A stretch of 17,355 nt of DNA from Streptomyces roseochromogenus subsp. oscitans DS 12.976 (GCF_000497445.1 NZ_CM002285.1:2839111-2856465), one strand, 5' to 3'. Shown: positions 7,412 to 14,341, numbered from the stretch's first letter. The notes: generated by a model from the letters alone, not told the origin. Program-made: numbers and translations.

Positions 7412-9836
7412 CCGCCAGCTCGGCCAGGCGCGCCCGTACGCGCGCCAGGCCGATGTGGTTCCCGTGCTCCTCGTAGGACACGGCCGCGGTACGCAGGTCC
7501 TCCGTCTCCTCGGCCGGGCGGTCCGACCGTCGGTGACAGCGGGCCCGCGCCTCGACGGCGTCGGCCAGTTGCAGTCCCGCGCCCGCCTCGGTCATCGCCT
7601 TGACGGCCTCGTCCAGGCACACGCGCGCCTGCTCCGCGTCCCCCGCGTCCAGGTGGGCGTCGCCCAGACTCATATAGACCCGGCCCGCGTTGTAGGCATC
7701 GCCACCGCCCGGCAGCCGGCGGAACCGCGCCAGGGCGTCGTTCAGCCGGGCGATGGCGGCGGCGAAGTCCCCCCGCTTGGTCTGGGCGCGGCCGATGTGG
7801 TGGGCCAGCAGGGCCGTGGCGCGCGGCACGTCCTCCGCTCCGTCCTCGCCCGGGCCGATACGGCGCAGAATCTCCTGCGCCTCCTCGAAGCACCGCTGGG
7901 CCGCCCCGAACTCCCACTGCCTGAGGCGGAGCAGCCCCAGCGCCTCGACGGCGGTCGCCTCGCCGCGGTGATGGCCGCAGGCCCGGTCCGCGGCCCGCGC
8001 CTGTGTGAGGGCATCCGCGGCCTCCGTCACCTGCCCGGCTCCCATGTGGGCGAAGGCCAGTTGCGTCCACATGCGGCCCACGGCGCGCGGGTCGCCGAAC
8101 TCCTCCGCGCCGCGCCGGGCGGCCTCGACGCCGAGCAGGTGTGTGTCGATCCACTGGGCGTGGAAGCCGAGCAGCAGATGCAGGCCCCACATCGCCTCGC
8201 ACAGTTGCCAGACGAGGTCGTCGAAGCCGTGGTGTGCGGCGGCCCGGATGACGGCCGCGAGGTTCTCCCGCTCGGCGCGCAGGTCGGCCAGGGCTCGCTT
8301 GCCGTCCTCGGGGTCGCGGTGTTCCGGGACGGTGAGCGCCTGGTAGGCGGGGCCGAGCCGCCAGCGGAGCGGCATGACCCGGAAGTCGAGTCCCGCCGCG
8401 AAGCGCAGATGCGCGACCGCCACGCGGCGGACGGCGGCCGCCATCCGGCCGTGCCCGTCCTCGGCCTCCGCGAGCCCGTGGGCGTGCGCCCGGGTCAGGT
8501 CGTGGAACCGGTAGCGCTCCTCGCCGACCTCCTCCAGCAGATGCACCCGGGCCAGCCTCTCCAGCAGCGCCCGCGCCTCGTCCTCGCTCACCCCGGCGGC
8601 CTGTGCCGCGCACAGCACGGTGACGGTCGGCCAGGGCCACACCGCGATCGCCCGGTAGAACGCAGCGCAGTCGGGGGCGAGTTGGCCGTAGGAGACGTCC
8701 TGGACGGCGCGCACGGGATCGGCCGAGGCGTCGGGGGCCGGTTCTCCCATGAGGGCACCTCCCAGGTCATGGCCGTGGCTACGGTCGGACAGCTGCCGCG
8801 CGACCCGTTCCCACGTCAGGTGTTCCCGGACGGCGAGGCCGGCGCCCGTGGTGCACAGGGCGAGGGGAATCCCACCTGTGCCCTGCGCCACCGCCTGGAC
8901 GACGGCGTCCGGAGCCGCCGGGCGGCCGCTGCCGGCGACCCGCCTGATCAGCGTGACGGCGTCCTCGGTGGACAGCGGCCCCAGAGCATGCGGCCGGGCC
9001 CCGTGCCGGGACACGAGAAGTCCCTGCCGATACCGGCTCGTCACCAGCACCAGACACTCCGGGGACGCCGGGAGCAGCGGAATGACCTGGGCGTCGCCGC
9101 GGGCGTTGTCCAGTACGACGATCATGCGGCGCCCGGCCGTGCAGTCGAGGTACAGATCCCGCTGCCGTGCCTCGTCGCCCGGCACCATGGCGGCCGGCAC
9201 CCCGAGCCGCTCCAGGAACCGCGCGAGCACGTCGGAGGGCCGGAGCGCCGTACCGTCCGACGCGCCTGCCAGGTCGGCGAACAGGACTCCGTCGGGAAAC
9301 CGGTCCATCAGCTCGAACGCGCACCGGACCACGGCGGCTGTCTTGCCGATGCCACCCGGCCCGGTGAGTACGGCGATCGCCGGCGCACCCGGTGTACGCC
9401 CCTCCTCGTCCAGCAGTCCCCTGAGCCACGCGAGCACCTCCGCACGGTCGGTGAACACGGGCGTCGCCGGCGGCAGCATCTGCGGGCGGGAGGCGGCGTG
9501 TGCGACGGCGGGTACGGTGCGGGGCGACAGCCATGAGGCCTCACGGACCCACTCGGTCACCTCGCGGGCGAACTCCGGTGAGCTGCGGGCCAGTTCCAGC
9601 AGCTGCCGGGCCGCCGCGGTCTGCGCGTCCTCGGTGACGGGGAGGGTGGGGTGGCGTGAACCGCCCTCTCCAGGGCCGGAGTTCGCCTCGGCGTCGGCCC
9701 CGGCACGGCGGCCCCGGCTCAGCAGGTCATAGAGCCGCTCGGAGGTCCGTCGACCCGCCTCGCCGCCCGCTCCGGAGAGGGCGCCCGAGACGACCGTACC
9801 GACAGCCGAGAGCGCCATGCCCATCAACGGTTCCAC
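7407..9836 (-). CDS. STAND NTPase: NB-ARC domain with C-terminal TPR-like repeats
   Basis: An 809-residue signal-transduction ATPase. Residues 1-45 form a short helical, Gly/Ala-rich N-terminal module of unknown role. The nucleotide-binding domain begins near residue 125, with Walker A GPGGIGKT (159-166), Walker B MIVVLDNA (238-245), VTSR sensor (265-268), GGIPLAL (321-327) and a winged-helix segment ending in FHDL (444-447), the bacterial counterpart of the MHD motif. From about residue 560 to the end are helical TPR-like repeats. AfsR/SARP regulators share the NB-ARC and TPR parts, but here there is no N-terminal winged-helix activator domain, so direct DNA binding is not supported. GTG at 9836 is chosen because GGGGGAG lies 6 bases upstream. 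Such proteins work as ligand-sensing switches, some in phage defence; the function here is unknown. Confidence 0.87.
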   Translation of the reverse strand: MEPLMGMALSAVGTVVSGALSGAGGEAGRRTSERLYDLLSRGRRAGADAEANSGPGEGGSRHPTLPVTEDAQTAAARQLLELARSSPEFAREVTEWVREASWLSPRTVPAVAHAASRPQMLPPATPVFTDRAEVLAWLRGLLDEEGRTPGAPAIAVLTGPGGIGKTAAVVRCAFELMDRFPDGVLFADLAGASDGTALRPSDVLARFLERLGVPAAMVPGDEARQRDLYLDCTAGRRMIVVLDNARGDAQVIPLLPASPECLVLVTSRYRQGLLVSRHGARPHALGPLSTEDAVTLIRRVAGSGRPAAPDAVVQAVAQGTGGIPLALCTTGAGLAVREHLTWERVARQLSDRSHGHDLGGALMGEPAPDASADPVRAVQDVSYGQLAPDCAAFYRAIAVWPWPTVTVLCAAQAAGVSEDEARALLERLARVHLLEEVGEERYRFHDLTRAHAHGLAEAEDGHGRMAAAVRRVAVAHLRFAAGLDFRVMPLRWRLGPAYQALTVPEHRDPEDGKRALADLRAERENLAAVIRAAAHHGFDDLVWQLCEAMWGLHLLLGFHAQWIDTHLLGVEAARRGAEEFGDPRAVGRMWTQLAFAHMGAGQVTEAADALTQARAADRACGHHRGEATAVEALGLLRLRQWEFGAAQRCFEEAQEILRRIGPGEDGAEDVPRATALLAHHIGRAQTKRGDFAAAIARLNDALARFRRLPGGGDAYNAGRVYMSLGDAHLDAGDAEQARVCLDEAVKAMTEAGAGLQLADAVEARARCHRRSDRPAEETEDLRTAAVSYEEHGNHIGLARVRARLAELAA

Positions 9837-9872
9837 CTGGACTCCCCCAACTCGCCGTTGTAGCCATGGTAT

Positions 9873-9882
9873 CGACGCGTCG
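9873..9882. promoter_or_regulatory. 10-bp palindrome upstream of the STAND gene
   Basis: CGACGCGTCG is a perfect palindrome 37 bases upstream of the STAND start, in the 78-base gap between that gene and the methyltransferase gene ahead of it on the same strand. It may be an operator. GACGC and GCGTC (9874-9878 and 9886-9890) could alternatively form a weak hairpin ending the methyltransferase transcript. Confidence 0.25.
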
Positions 9883-9914
9883 GGGGCGTCAGGCCGGAAC
9901 GGCGGACGGCGGGT

Positions 9915-10802
9915 TCACGTGGTGGCCAGCAGCAGGTCCTCCCCGGTCGACGGGCGCAGGCCGTCGGTGCGGCCGGTGAAGTACCGCTCGGCGAGTGCGG
10001 TGCCCGGCACATGCCGGGCCTGCGCGAAGCCCGCCTCGCGGGCCAGGCTCAGCATCTCCGCGGGGGTGTAGAAGCTGCGGAACGGCGTGCCCGCGCTGCG
10101 CGCCCCGGCGGTGCTGGTACGCAGGCCCGGGCGGTCGGCCTCAGCCACGAGGTCTTCCGGCAGCAGGAAGGTCATGGCGAGGGTCGAGCCGGGGGCCAGC
10201 TGGGCGATCTGGCGCAGGGTCGCGGCGGTGGCCTCCTCGGTGAGGTACATGGTGACGCCGCTGGAGGCGACGACCGCCGGCCGGCCGGGGTCGAATCCGG
10301 CCGCGGTCAGCTGCTCCCGCCAGGTGCCGCCGCTCGCCTCGAAGTCGACCGGCACCAGGTGCAGCCAGTCGGGGACGCCGTAGCCGAGAGCGGTGAGACG
10401 CCGGCGCTTCCATTCCTGCGGGCCCGGCTGGTCGACCTCGAAGACGCGCAGCCGGGACGCGGCCCGCGGGGCGCGCTGGGCGAAGGTGTCGAGACCGGCG
10501 CCCAGCAGGACGTACTGGTCGACACCCCGGCCGGCCTGCTCCGTGACCAGGTCCTCGATGAACCGGGCGCGGGCGACGACGGCCGCGCGGAACCCGCGGG
10601 TGGCCCGCGGGTCCATGTCGGGGCGCGCACGCCAGTCGGGGCCGGGGTCCGCGATGCGCAGGCCGATCTCGTCCTCCAGCACCTGCGGGGGCGGGTCGGC
10701 CCGGACATGCATCGCCCGCCACAGGGCGCAGCGCACGGCGGTGTGGTCCGGGGTCCCGGTCCGTGCGTCCGCCGGTGCGCCGGGGGTGCCGTCGGCCGTC
10801 AC
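9915..10802 (-). CDS. Class I SAM-dependent methyltransferase (LCMT/TIGR00027-like)
   Basis: A 295-residue cytoplasmic methyltransferase. The SAM-binding core shows YVLLGAGLDTFAQR (motif I, about residues 97-110) and RVFEVDQP (acidic end of strand 2, about 119-126), with AVVASSGVTMYLT further on, the arrangement found in leucine-carboxyl-methyltransferase-like enzymes that methylate small molecules or carboxylates. A start at 10835 is possible, but GTG 10802 is far better: it overlaps the TGA of the preceding VOC gene (10799-10801) and has GGAAGGA six bases upstream. It is the last gene of a three-gene operon with the RHH regulator and the VOC protein, which suggests that the VOC protein and the methyltransferase act on or respond to the same compound. 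The substrate is unknown. Confidence 0.87.
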   Translation of the reverse strand: MTADGTPGAPADARTGTPDHTAVRCALWRAMHVRADPPPQVLEDEIGLRIADPGPDWRARPDMDPRATRGFRAAVVARARFIEDLVTEQAGRGVDQYVLLGAGLDTFAQRAPRAASRLRVFEVDQPGPQEWKRRRLTALGYGVPDWLHLVPVDFEASGGTWREQLTAAGFDPGRPAVVASSGVTMYLTEEATAATLRQIAQLAPGSTLAMTFLLPEDLVAEADRPGLRTSTAGARSAGTPFRSFYTPAEMLSLAREAGFAQARHVPGTALAERYFTGRTDGLRPSTGEDLLLATT

Positions 10803-11149
10803 GGCTGTTCCTTCCGCGGGGCCTGGAGGCTCCACAGGCGTCCGTCGGGGTCGCGGACGGTCATCAGGCGGGTGCCGAAGTGGGTGTCCTCGAACGGCGT
10901 GACCACCTCGACGGCGGGATCGGCGCGGAACGCGTCCGCGTCCGGCACCTTCAGCACGATCTGCGTCTGCGGCTCGCGGTCCTCGGGGATCTCGGCGATG
11001 AACACATACGGTCCGTCGCCGTTGCGGAGCTGCCCGGAGTTGTGGTCGGTCGCGAACTCCAGGTCGTAGCCCAGCGCCTGGAAGAACTTTGCCGCCCTGC
11101 CCCAGTTGTGCGTCTCCAGGAACACGGCCTCGATGCCTTCGGTCGCCAT
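10799..11149 (-). CDS. VOC-superfamily (glyoxalase/bleomycin-resistance fold) protein
   Basis: A 116-residue single-module vicinal-oxygen-chelate protein. It begins with IEAVFLETHNWGRAAKFFQALGYDLEF, the usual first beta-alpha-beta segment, and closes with the MTVRDPDGRLWSLQAP strand typical of the fold. Family members include glyoxalases, dioxygenases, epimerases and drug-binding resistance proteins; the sequence does not tell which applies. I use ATG 11149 rather than an upstream start at 11209, because AAGGAG lies about 8 bases upstream and the ATG comes one base after the stop of the RHH gene (TGACATG). Its own stop overlaps the methyltransferase start, so all three genes are probably translated as a coupled set. 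Confidence 0.86.
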   Translation of the reverse strand: MATEGIEAVFLETHNWGRAAKFFQALGYDLEFATDHNSGQLRNGDGPYVFIAEIPEDREPQTQIVLKVPDADAFRADPAVEVVTPFEDTHFGTRLMTVRDPDGRLWSLQAPRKEQP

Positions 11150-11150
11150 G

Positions 11151-11330
11151 TCAGGTCTCCTTCTCGGTCGACTGCTGTTCCCGCTCCTGGGCGTCGTCGA
11201 GGTAGGCACGCAGCGCGTCCGCGACCAGTGCCGACAAGGACGAGCCCGACTCGATGGCGCGGTACTTGACCTGCTTGATCAGTCCGATCGGCAGGTACAC
11301 GTTGAACTGCTTGACTTCCTCATCACCCAC
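11151..11330 (-). CDS. Small ribbon-helix-helix (CopG/Arc-like) DNA-binding protein
   Basis: A 59-residue protein, short enough to be missed by automated gene calling. After VGDEEVKQ comes [20 protein letters not shown], which fits the RHH beta-strand and helix A, then [19 protein letters not shown] for the turn and helix B. A charged tail follows ([11 protein letters not shown]). GTG at 11330 is the only usable start, since a TAG lies four codons upstream in the same frame. No ribosome site is visible, but TAGCTT (11337-11342 on this strand) sits about 6 bases before the start as a -10 element, suggesting a leaderless transcript. It heads the operon with the VOC and methyltransferase genes and lies next to repeated CTAGC sites, so autoregulation is likely. 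No toxin gene accompanies it. Confidence 0.8.
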   Translation of the reverse strand: MGDEEVKQFNVYLPIGLIKQVKYRAIESGSSLSALVADALRAYLDDAQEREQQSTEKET

Positions 11331-11338
11331 ACTTCGAA

Positions 11339-11360
11339 GCTAGCATGCTAGCAATCTAGC
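11339..11360. promoter_or_regulatory. Iterated CTAGC operator upstream of the RHH operon
   Basis: CTAGC occurs at 11340, 11348 and 11356, exactly 8 bp apart. The first two copies form the perfect 14-bp palindrome GCTAGCATGCTAGC (11339-11352). RHH dimers characteristically bind evenly spaced short sites as cooperative arrays. The array overlaps the putative -10 element of the small RHH gene at 11330, which fits self-repression; it could also influence the divergent PI-PLC gene. Confidence 0.72.
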
Positions 11361-11492
11361 CGCCAGCCATGATGCACCGCGCCCTGCCGCTCGACAGCCG
11401 GGAGTGGCTGATGTTCCTCCAGGAGCTACCGCGCAGTAACCGCTTGCTCCTACGCTGCCCCCAACTCGACGCAAACGAAGGGAAGTTGAGCG

Positions 11493-12530
11493 ATGGGCGC
11501 AGTGAGACGGGTGGCGGCACTCCTGGGAGCGGCCGCTCTGCTGATGGCGGGGCCGGGCAACGCGCACGCGGCGGCGCCCAGGTTCTCCGAGACGACGGCG
11601 ATCGGCACGCACAACGCGTACGAGAAGGCCAAGTACACGTACTTCGCACAGGCGCTGGACTCCGGCGCCTCACTGCTGGAGCTGGACGTGTACGTGGACA
11701 GCATCAGTCACCGCTGGCGGGTCAGCCACAGCAATCCGTTCGGCAACGACAACAACTGCGAGGCCGCGAAGACCCCGGGCGAGCTGTACAGCAAGGACCG
11801 CGACCAGGACCTCGGCAGCTGCCTGGACAACATGGCCGCCTGGAACCAGCTCCACCCCGGCCACCCGCCGATCGTCATCAAGGTCGAGATGAAGGTCGGC
11901 TTCAACAACAACGCCGGCATGGGACCGGACGAGTTCGACACGCTCGTGTCCCAGAAGCTCGGCGGCAGCGTCTACAAGCCGGCCGAGCTGCTGGGCGGCA
12001 CCTACAGCACGCTCGACGCTGCGGCGAAGGCGAACGCCTGGCCGAGCCGCGACTCCCTCAAGGGCAAGTTCGTCTTCGAGATGATCCCCGGCACGGTCGA
12101 GATGGCCAATCCCTTCGACCACTACTGGACGGACCAGGAGTACGGCGACCATCTGCGCGACCTGTACGCGGCCGGGAACATCTCCCAGGCCGAGGCCTTC
12201 CCCGCGGTGCTGGGCGCGGCGGGCGGAGACCCGCGGGCCACCCGCTGGGCCTCCGACACCTCGATCCGGCCCTGGTTCGTGTTCTTCGACGGTGACGCGG
12301 CCACCTATGTGAACATAGGCTACGACACCTCGTTCTACTCCACGAACCACTACCTCTCGATCATGACCGACGCCTACAACGTGTCCCCGGCCATCTCCTC
12401 CACGAATCCGACGGACGCCGAGGTCGCCGCCCGGCTGGCGCTGCTGGCCAAGGACCACGCGAGCATCATCACCTCGGACTGGTCGGCGAAGTCCGCGTCG
12501 GTACTCAGTTCGACGGCCGCCCGGAGCTGA
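11493..12530 (+). CDS. Secreted Ca2+-dependent phosphatidylinositol-specific phospholipase C
   Basis: A 345-residue exported enzyme that cleaves phosphatidylinositol into diacylglycerol and inositol phosphate, resembling the Ca2+-dependent PI-PLC of Streptomyces antibioticus. A Sec signal peptide is clear: Arg5-Arg6, a hydrophobic core, and a likely cut after AHA near residue 26. Catalytic landmarks are AIGTHNAYEK (His40), LLELDVYVD (metal-binding Glu63 and Asp65) and WRVSHSNPF (second His, residue 79). IVIKVEMK and WFVFFDGD are further barrel strands. ATG 11493 has AAGGGAAG at 11478-11485. The gene diverges from the RHH operon across 162 bases that hold the CTAGC array; beyond that array I found no convincing promoter there. 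It may scavenge inositol or phosphate from lipids of other organisms. Confidence 0.88.
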   Translation: MGAVRRVAALLGAAALLMAGPGNAHAAAPRFSETTAIGTHNAYEKAKYTYFAQALDSGASLLELDVYVDSISHRWRVSHSNPFGNDNNCEAAKTPGELYSKDRDQDLGSCLDNMAAWNQLHPGHPPIVIKVEMKVGFNNNAGMGPDEFDTLVSQKLGGSVYKPAELLGGTYSTLDAAAKANAWPSRDSLKGKFVFEMIPGTVEMANPFDHYWTDQEYGDHLRDLYAAGNISQAEAFPAVLGAAGGDPRATRWASDTSIRPWFVFFDGDAATYVNIGYDTSFYSTNHYLSIMTDAYNVSPAISSTNPTDAEVAARLALLAKDHASIITSDWSAKSASVLSSTAARS

Positions 12531-12534
12531 CGTT

Positions 12535-12547
12535 CCCCGCCGCGGGG
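12535..12547 (+). terminator. Small GC hairpin after the PI-PLC gene
   Basis: CCCCG, a 3-base loop, then CGGGG, starting 5 bases after the PI-PLC stop. It is compact and has no T-run, so termination is only possible. Confidence 0.3.
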
Positions 12548-12625
12548 CGGATCGGGCGTGCCATCGTGGGGCATCACCTAAGCAGCAACTCCTTTCCCCC
12601 ACCCGCTCTTCGAGGAGTCCCCCAC

Positions 12626-13183
12626 ATGCTCCGCGGCATCGACGTCAGCGCGTACCAGTCGTCCTCCTACGACACGAGTGGCCTCTCCTTCGCCTTCATC
12701 AAGGCGACGGAGGGCCATTCGTACGTCAACTCCCATGCCGGCGCCCAGGCGAAGACCGCCCGTGACGCCGGCCTGGTCGTGGGCTTCTATCACTTCCTGT
12801 GGCCCGGCGACCTCACCGTCCAGGCCGAGTACTTCGTGGCCAAGGCCCCGTCGAGGACGGGCGACATCCTCGCCGTCGACTGGGAGACCACCGGCGACGG
12901 CACCCACGCGAGCAACTCGGAGAAGGACGCCTTCCTCCGGAAAGTGAAGCAGCTACGGCCGCACCACCGGGTCGTGCTCTACACGAACAGGGACTTCTGG
13001 TTGACGGTCGACACGACGTCCTATGCGGGCGACGGCCTCTGGATCGCCGACTACGTCACCGCGGGCAAGCCCCGCATCAAGGCGAAGTGGCTCTTCCACC
13101 AGTACACCAGCGAGCCCCACGACAAGGACGTGGCCAACTTCGCGAGCGAGGCGGCGCTGAAGGGCTGGGCCGACGGCGCATGA
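12626..13183 (+). CDS. Glycoside hydrolase family 25 lysozyme (muramidase), no signal peptide
   Basis: A 185-residue single-domain GH25 enzyme that would cut the MurNAc-GlcNAc bond of peptidoglycan. Visible motifs are RGIDVSAYQ (Asp6), FAFIKATEG, GLVVGFYHF, the catalytic pair in AVDWE (Asp85, Glu87), VVLYTNRDFW, LWIADY, and the closing WLFHQYTSEPHDKDVANF. ATG 12626 has CGAGGAG at 12611-12617 and starts just before the first catalytic strand, leaving no room for a signal peptide; the frame upstream to 12566 encodes nothing export-like. There is no cell-wall-binding domain. It may therefore be exported by a non-classical route, released on lysis, or be a domesticated endolysin. It follows the PI-PLC gene at a 95-base distance, so a shared transcript is possible but unproven. 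Confidence 0.9.
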   Translation: MLRGIDVSAYQSSSYDTSGLSFAFIKATEGHSYVNSHAGAQAKTARDAGLVVGFYHFLWPGDLTVQAEYFVAKAPSRTGDILAVDWETTGDGTHASNSEKDAFLRKVKQLRPHHRVVLYTNRDFWLTVDTTSYAGDGLWIADYVTAGKPRIKAKWLFHQYTSEPHDKDVANFASEAALKGWADGA

Positions 13184-13194
13184 GCGTTGAAGGC

Positions 13195-13208
13195 GGCTGA
13201 CGTCAGCC
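13195..13208. terminator. Palindrome between convergent lysozyme and oxidoreductase genes
   Basis: GGCTGACGTCAGCC is a perfect 14-bp palindrome lying 12 bases after the lysozyme stop and overlapping the oxidoreductase stop. As RNA it folds to a 5-bp stem with an ACGU loop from either strand. It may act as a weak bidirectional terminator. Confidence 0.3.
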
Positions 13209-13862
13209 CCGGAAGTCCTCGGGGCGTTCCGGGGAGGCCTCGGCAAGAGCCTTCCTCACTCCTTCCACACCTGCGCGCAGGCCGTAGACCGGGGTACCGG
13301 GCTGCTGGCGCCAGGAGTCGTCGAGGCCGCCCGCGTCGACCGTGTCGAAACCGAGTTCGCCGACGAGGGCGCGGACGGTCCGCTTGGCCTGCTCGTCGTC
13401 GCCGGCGACCGGGACGGCGAGGCGCTCGGGGTCGCCCGCGGGGCGGGGGCGGTCCAGGATGTCCTGGGCGTAGGTGCCGTTGAACACCTTGATCACCGGG
13501 TGGCCGAGGTGGCGCTCGGTCCAGCGGCTCTCGGTGACGCCCTCGTCCTCGATGCCCGCGATCCGGCCGTCGCGCCCCGGGTAGTAGTTGCCGGTGTCGA
13601 TCACCGCCACACCCTCGGCGGCGCCGTCCAGCAGGCCGGAGGGGAGGTGCGGGACCGCTTTGACGGGGACGGTGACGACGACGACCTGGGCGCCCTTGGC
13701 CGCGTCCTCGGCCCGGACCGCGGTCGCACCGGTCTCCTCGGCGAGTTGCCTGAGCGTCTCGGGGCCGCGGGAGTTGGCCACGGAGACGTCATGGCCGAGG
13801 GCGGTGAGCCGCCGGGTGAGGTTGCCGCCGATGTTGCCCGCGCCGATGATGCCGATCTTCAT
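13203..13862 (-). CDS. NADP-binding oxidoreductase of the F420-dependent NADP reductase family
   Basis: A 219-residue Rossmann-fold protein. MKIGIIGAGNIGGNLTRRL has the dinucleotide-binding GxGxxG at residues 7-12, and VSVANSRGPETL provides the Ser-Arg pair typical of NADP(H) specificity in this family. AQVVVVTVPVKAVPHL and VIDTGNYYPGRDG are further family blocks, and VIKVFNGTYAQDI resembles the cofactor-facing part. Members reduce coenzyme F420 with NADPH, but many actinobacterial relatives act on other substrates, so the substrate is not assigned. ATG 13862 is preceded by GGAAGG; an upstream start at 13922 would translate the operator-like palindrome and is unlikely. It converges with the lysozyme gene. 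Confidence 0.87.
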   Translation of the reverse strand: MKIGIIGAGNIGGNLTRRLTALGHDVSVANSRGPETLRQLAEETGATAVRAEDAAKGAQVVVVTVPVKAVPHLPSGLLDGAAEGVAVIDTGNYYPGRDGRIAGIEDEGVTESRWTERHLGHPVIKVFNGTYAQDILDRPRPAGDPERLAVPVAGDDEQAKRTVRALVGELGFDTVDAGGLDDSWRQQPGTPVYGLRAGVEGVRKALAEASPERPEDFRG

Positions 13863-13888
13863 GACAGGCCTTCCGGATGAGTCCGCTT

Positions 13889-13904
13889 GCATGCACGTGC
13901 ATGC
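13889..13904. promoter_or_regulatory. Perfect 16-bp palindromic operator candidate upstream of the oxidoreductase
   Basis: GCATGCACGTGCATGC is self-complementary over 16 bases and lies 26 bases before the oxidoreductase start. A TTGACG -35-like hexamer (13917-13922, minus strand) lies just upstream, so the palindrome would cover the -10 region. Dimeric MarR- or TetR-type repressors commonly bind sites of this form; no such regulator gene is in the window. Confidence 0.6.
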
Positions 13905-13983
13905 GTCTGTTGTCGGCGTCAACCCCGGCCGCCGGGGACTATTCCTGCGTTACGGCGATCGGTTGCGGGCGGGCACGGACAGG

Positions 13984-14019
13984 TCAGAGGCGCACGACGA
14001 TCTTGCCCGGGTGGCGCCG
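13984..14019 (-). pseudogene. Possible C-terminal scrap of a zinc-type/quinone dehydrogenase
   Basis: On the minus strand, the last codons before a TGA (13984-13986) read RRHPGKIVVRL, which looks like the usual end of medium-chain dehydrogenases (the ...GKIVVRL terminus). Upstream of this the similarity stops and no start or domain is present. If real, it is the tail of a gene cut off by the insertion that left the TnpB remnant. The match is about ten residues and could be chance. Confidence 0.3.
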
Positions 14020-14059
14020 TGACTGACGTGGTGGCGGATGACAAGGGCGGGGCGGCTGC

Positions 14060-14340
14060 TGCGCCGCCAAGGCCTTCAAGCGGGAGTACGGGGTGGCACC
14101 GGGCAGTATCGCAGGCCGGCAGCGTAGGAGTCGGCTCCTGCCGGGCTACCGGGAGGCGAAGAAGTGGCGGGCGAAGACGCACCAGAAGATCGCGCGACGG
14201 CGGCAGGACGCGGCCCGCGAGTGCGCACGCGCTTCCGTCGTCGGAACGCACCTACACCTGCACCGCGTGCGGAGCCATGTCCCCCAGGGACAAGAACTCC
14301 GCACGCGTGATGCTCGTCCCTCCCTACGGGGAGGGGGGCA
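14060..14340 (+). pseudogene. Decayed TnpB-like (IS200/IS605-type) remnant
   Basis: Two short stretches in different frames resemble pieces of the RNA-guided nuclease-like transposon protein TnpB. In frame 2, PGYREAKKWRAKTHQKIARRRQ (about 14140-14209) matches the basic helical segment that normally precedes the catalytic core. In frame 3, SSERTYTCTACGAMSPRDKN (from about 14238) matches the C-terminal zinc-finger half with its CxxC. The catalytic middle is missing and there is a frameshift, so no function is expected. Just before, AKAFKREYGVAPG (about 14066-14104) looks like the end of an AraC-type HTH domain, hinting at a mosaic of gene scraps. In the 479-base gap 13863-14341 I see nothing else coding. 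Confidence 0.55.
14318..14335. terminator. Strong hairpin with TACG tetraloop
   Basis: CCCTCCC, TACG, GGGAGGG: a perfect 7-bp GC stem closed by a C(UACG)G tetraloop, one of the very stable tetraloop types when transcribed from the plus strand. It lies 6 bases beyond the EF-hand gene stop and at the end of the TnpB remnant. It could be a bidirectional terminator or a leftover right-end hairpin of the former IS200/IS605 element. Confidence 0.5.
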
Positions 14341-14341
14341 G

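Noticed and set aside
7455..9536. 693-codon open frame on the plus strand opposite the STAND gene
   Set aside because: Composition is that of an antisense shadow in GC-rich DNA. There are no recognisable motifs, and the minus strand carries a clear NB-ARC protein.
11151..11330. Toxin-antitoxin module based on the RHH protein
   Set aside because: The coupled downstream genes are a VOC protein and a methyltransferase; no toxin-like gene (ParE, Doc, PIN and so on) is adjacent.
13919..14251. 110-codon minus-strand frame in the 13.9-14.3 kb gap
   Set aside because: Pro/Arg/Leu-rich with no ribosome site or domain; it overlaps the TnpB remnant, which explains the region better.
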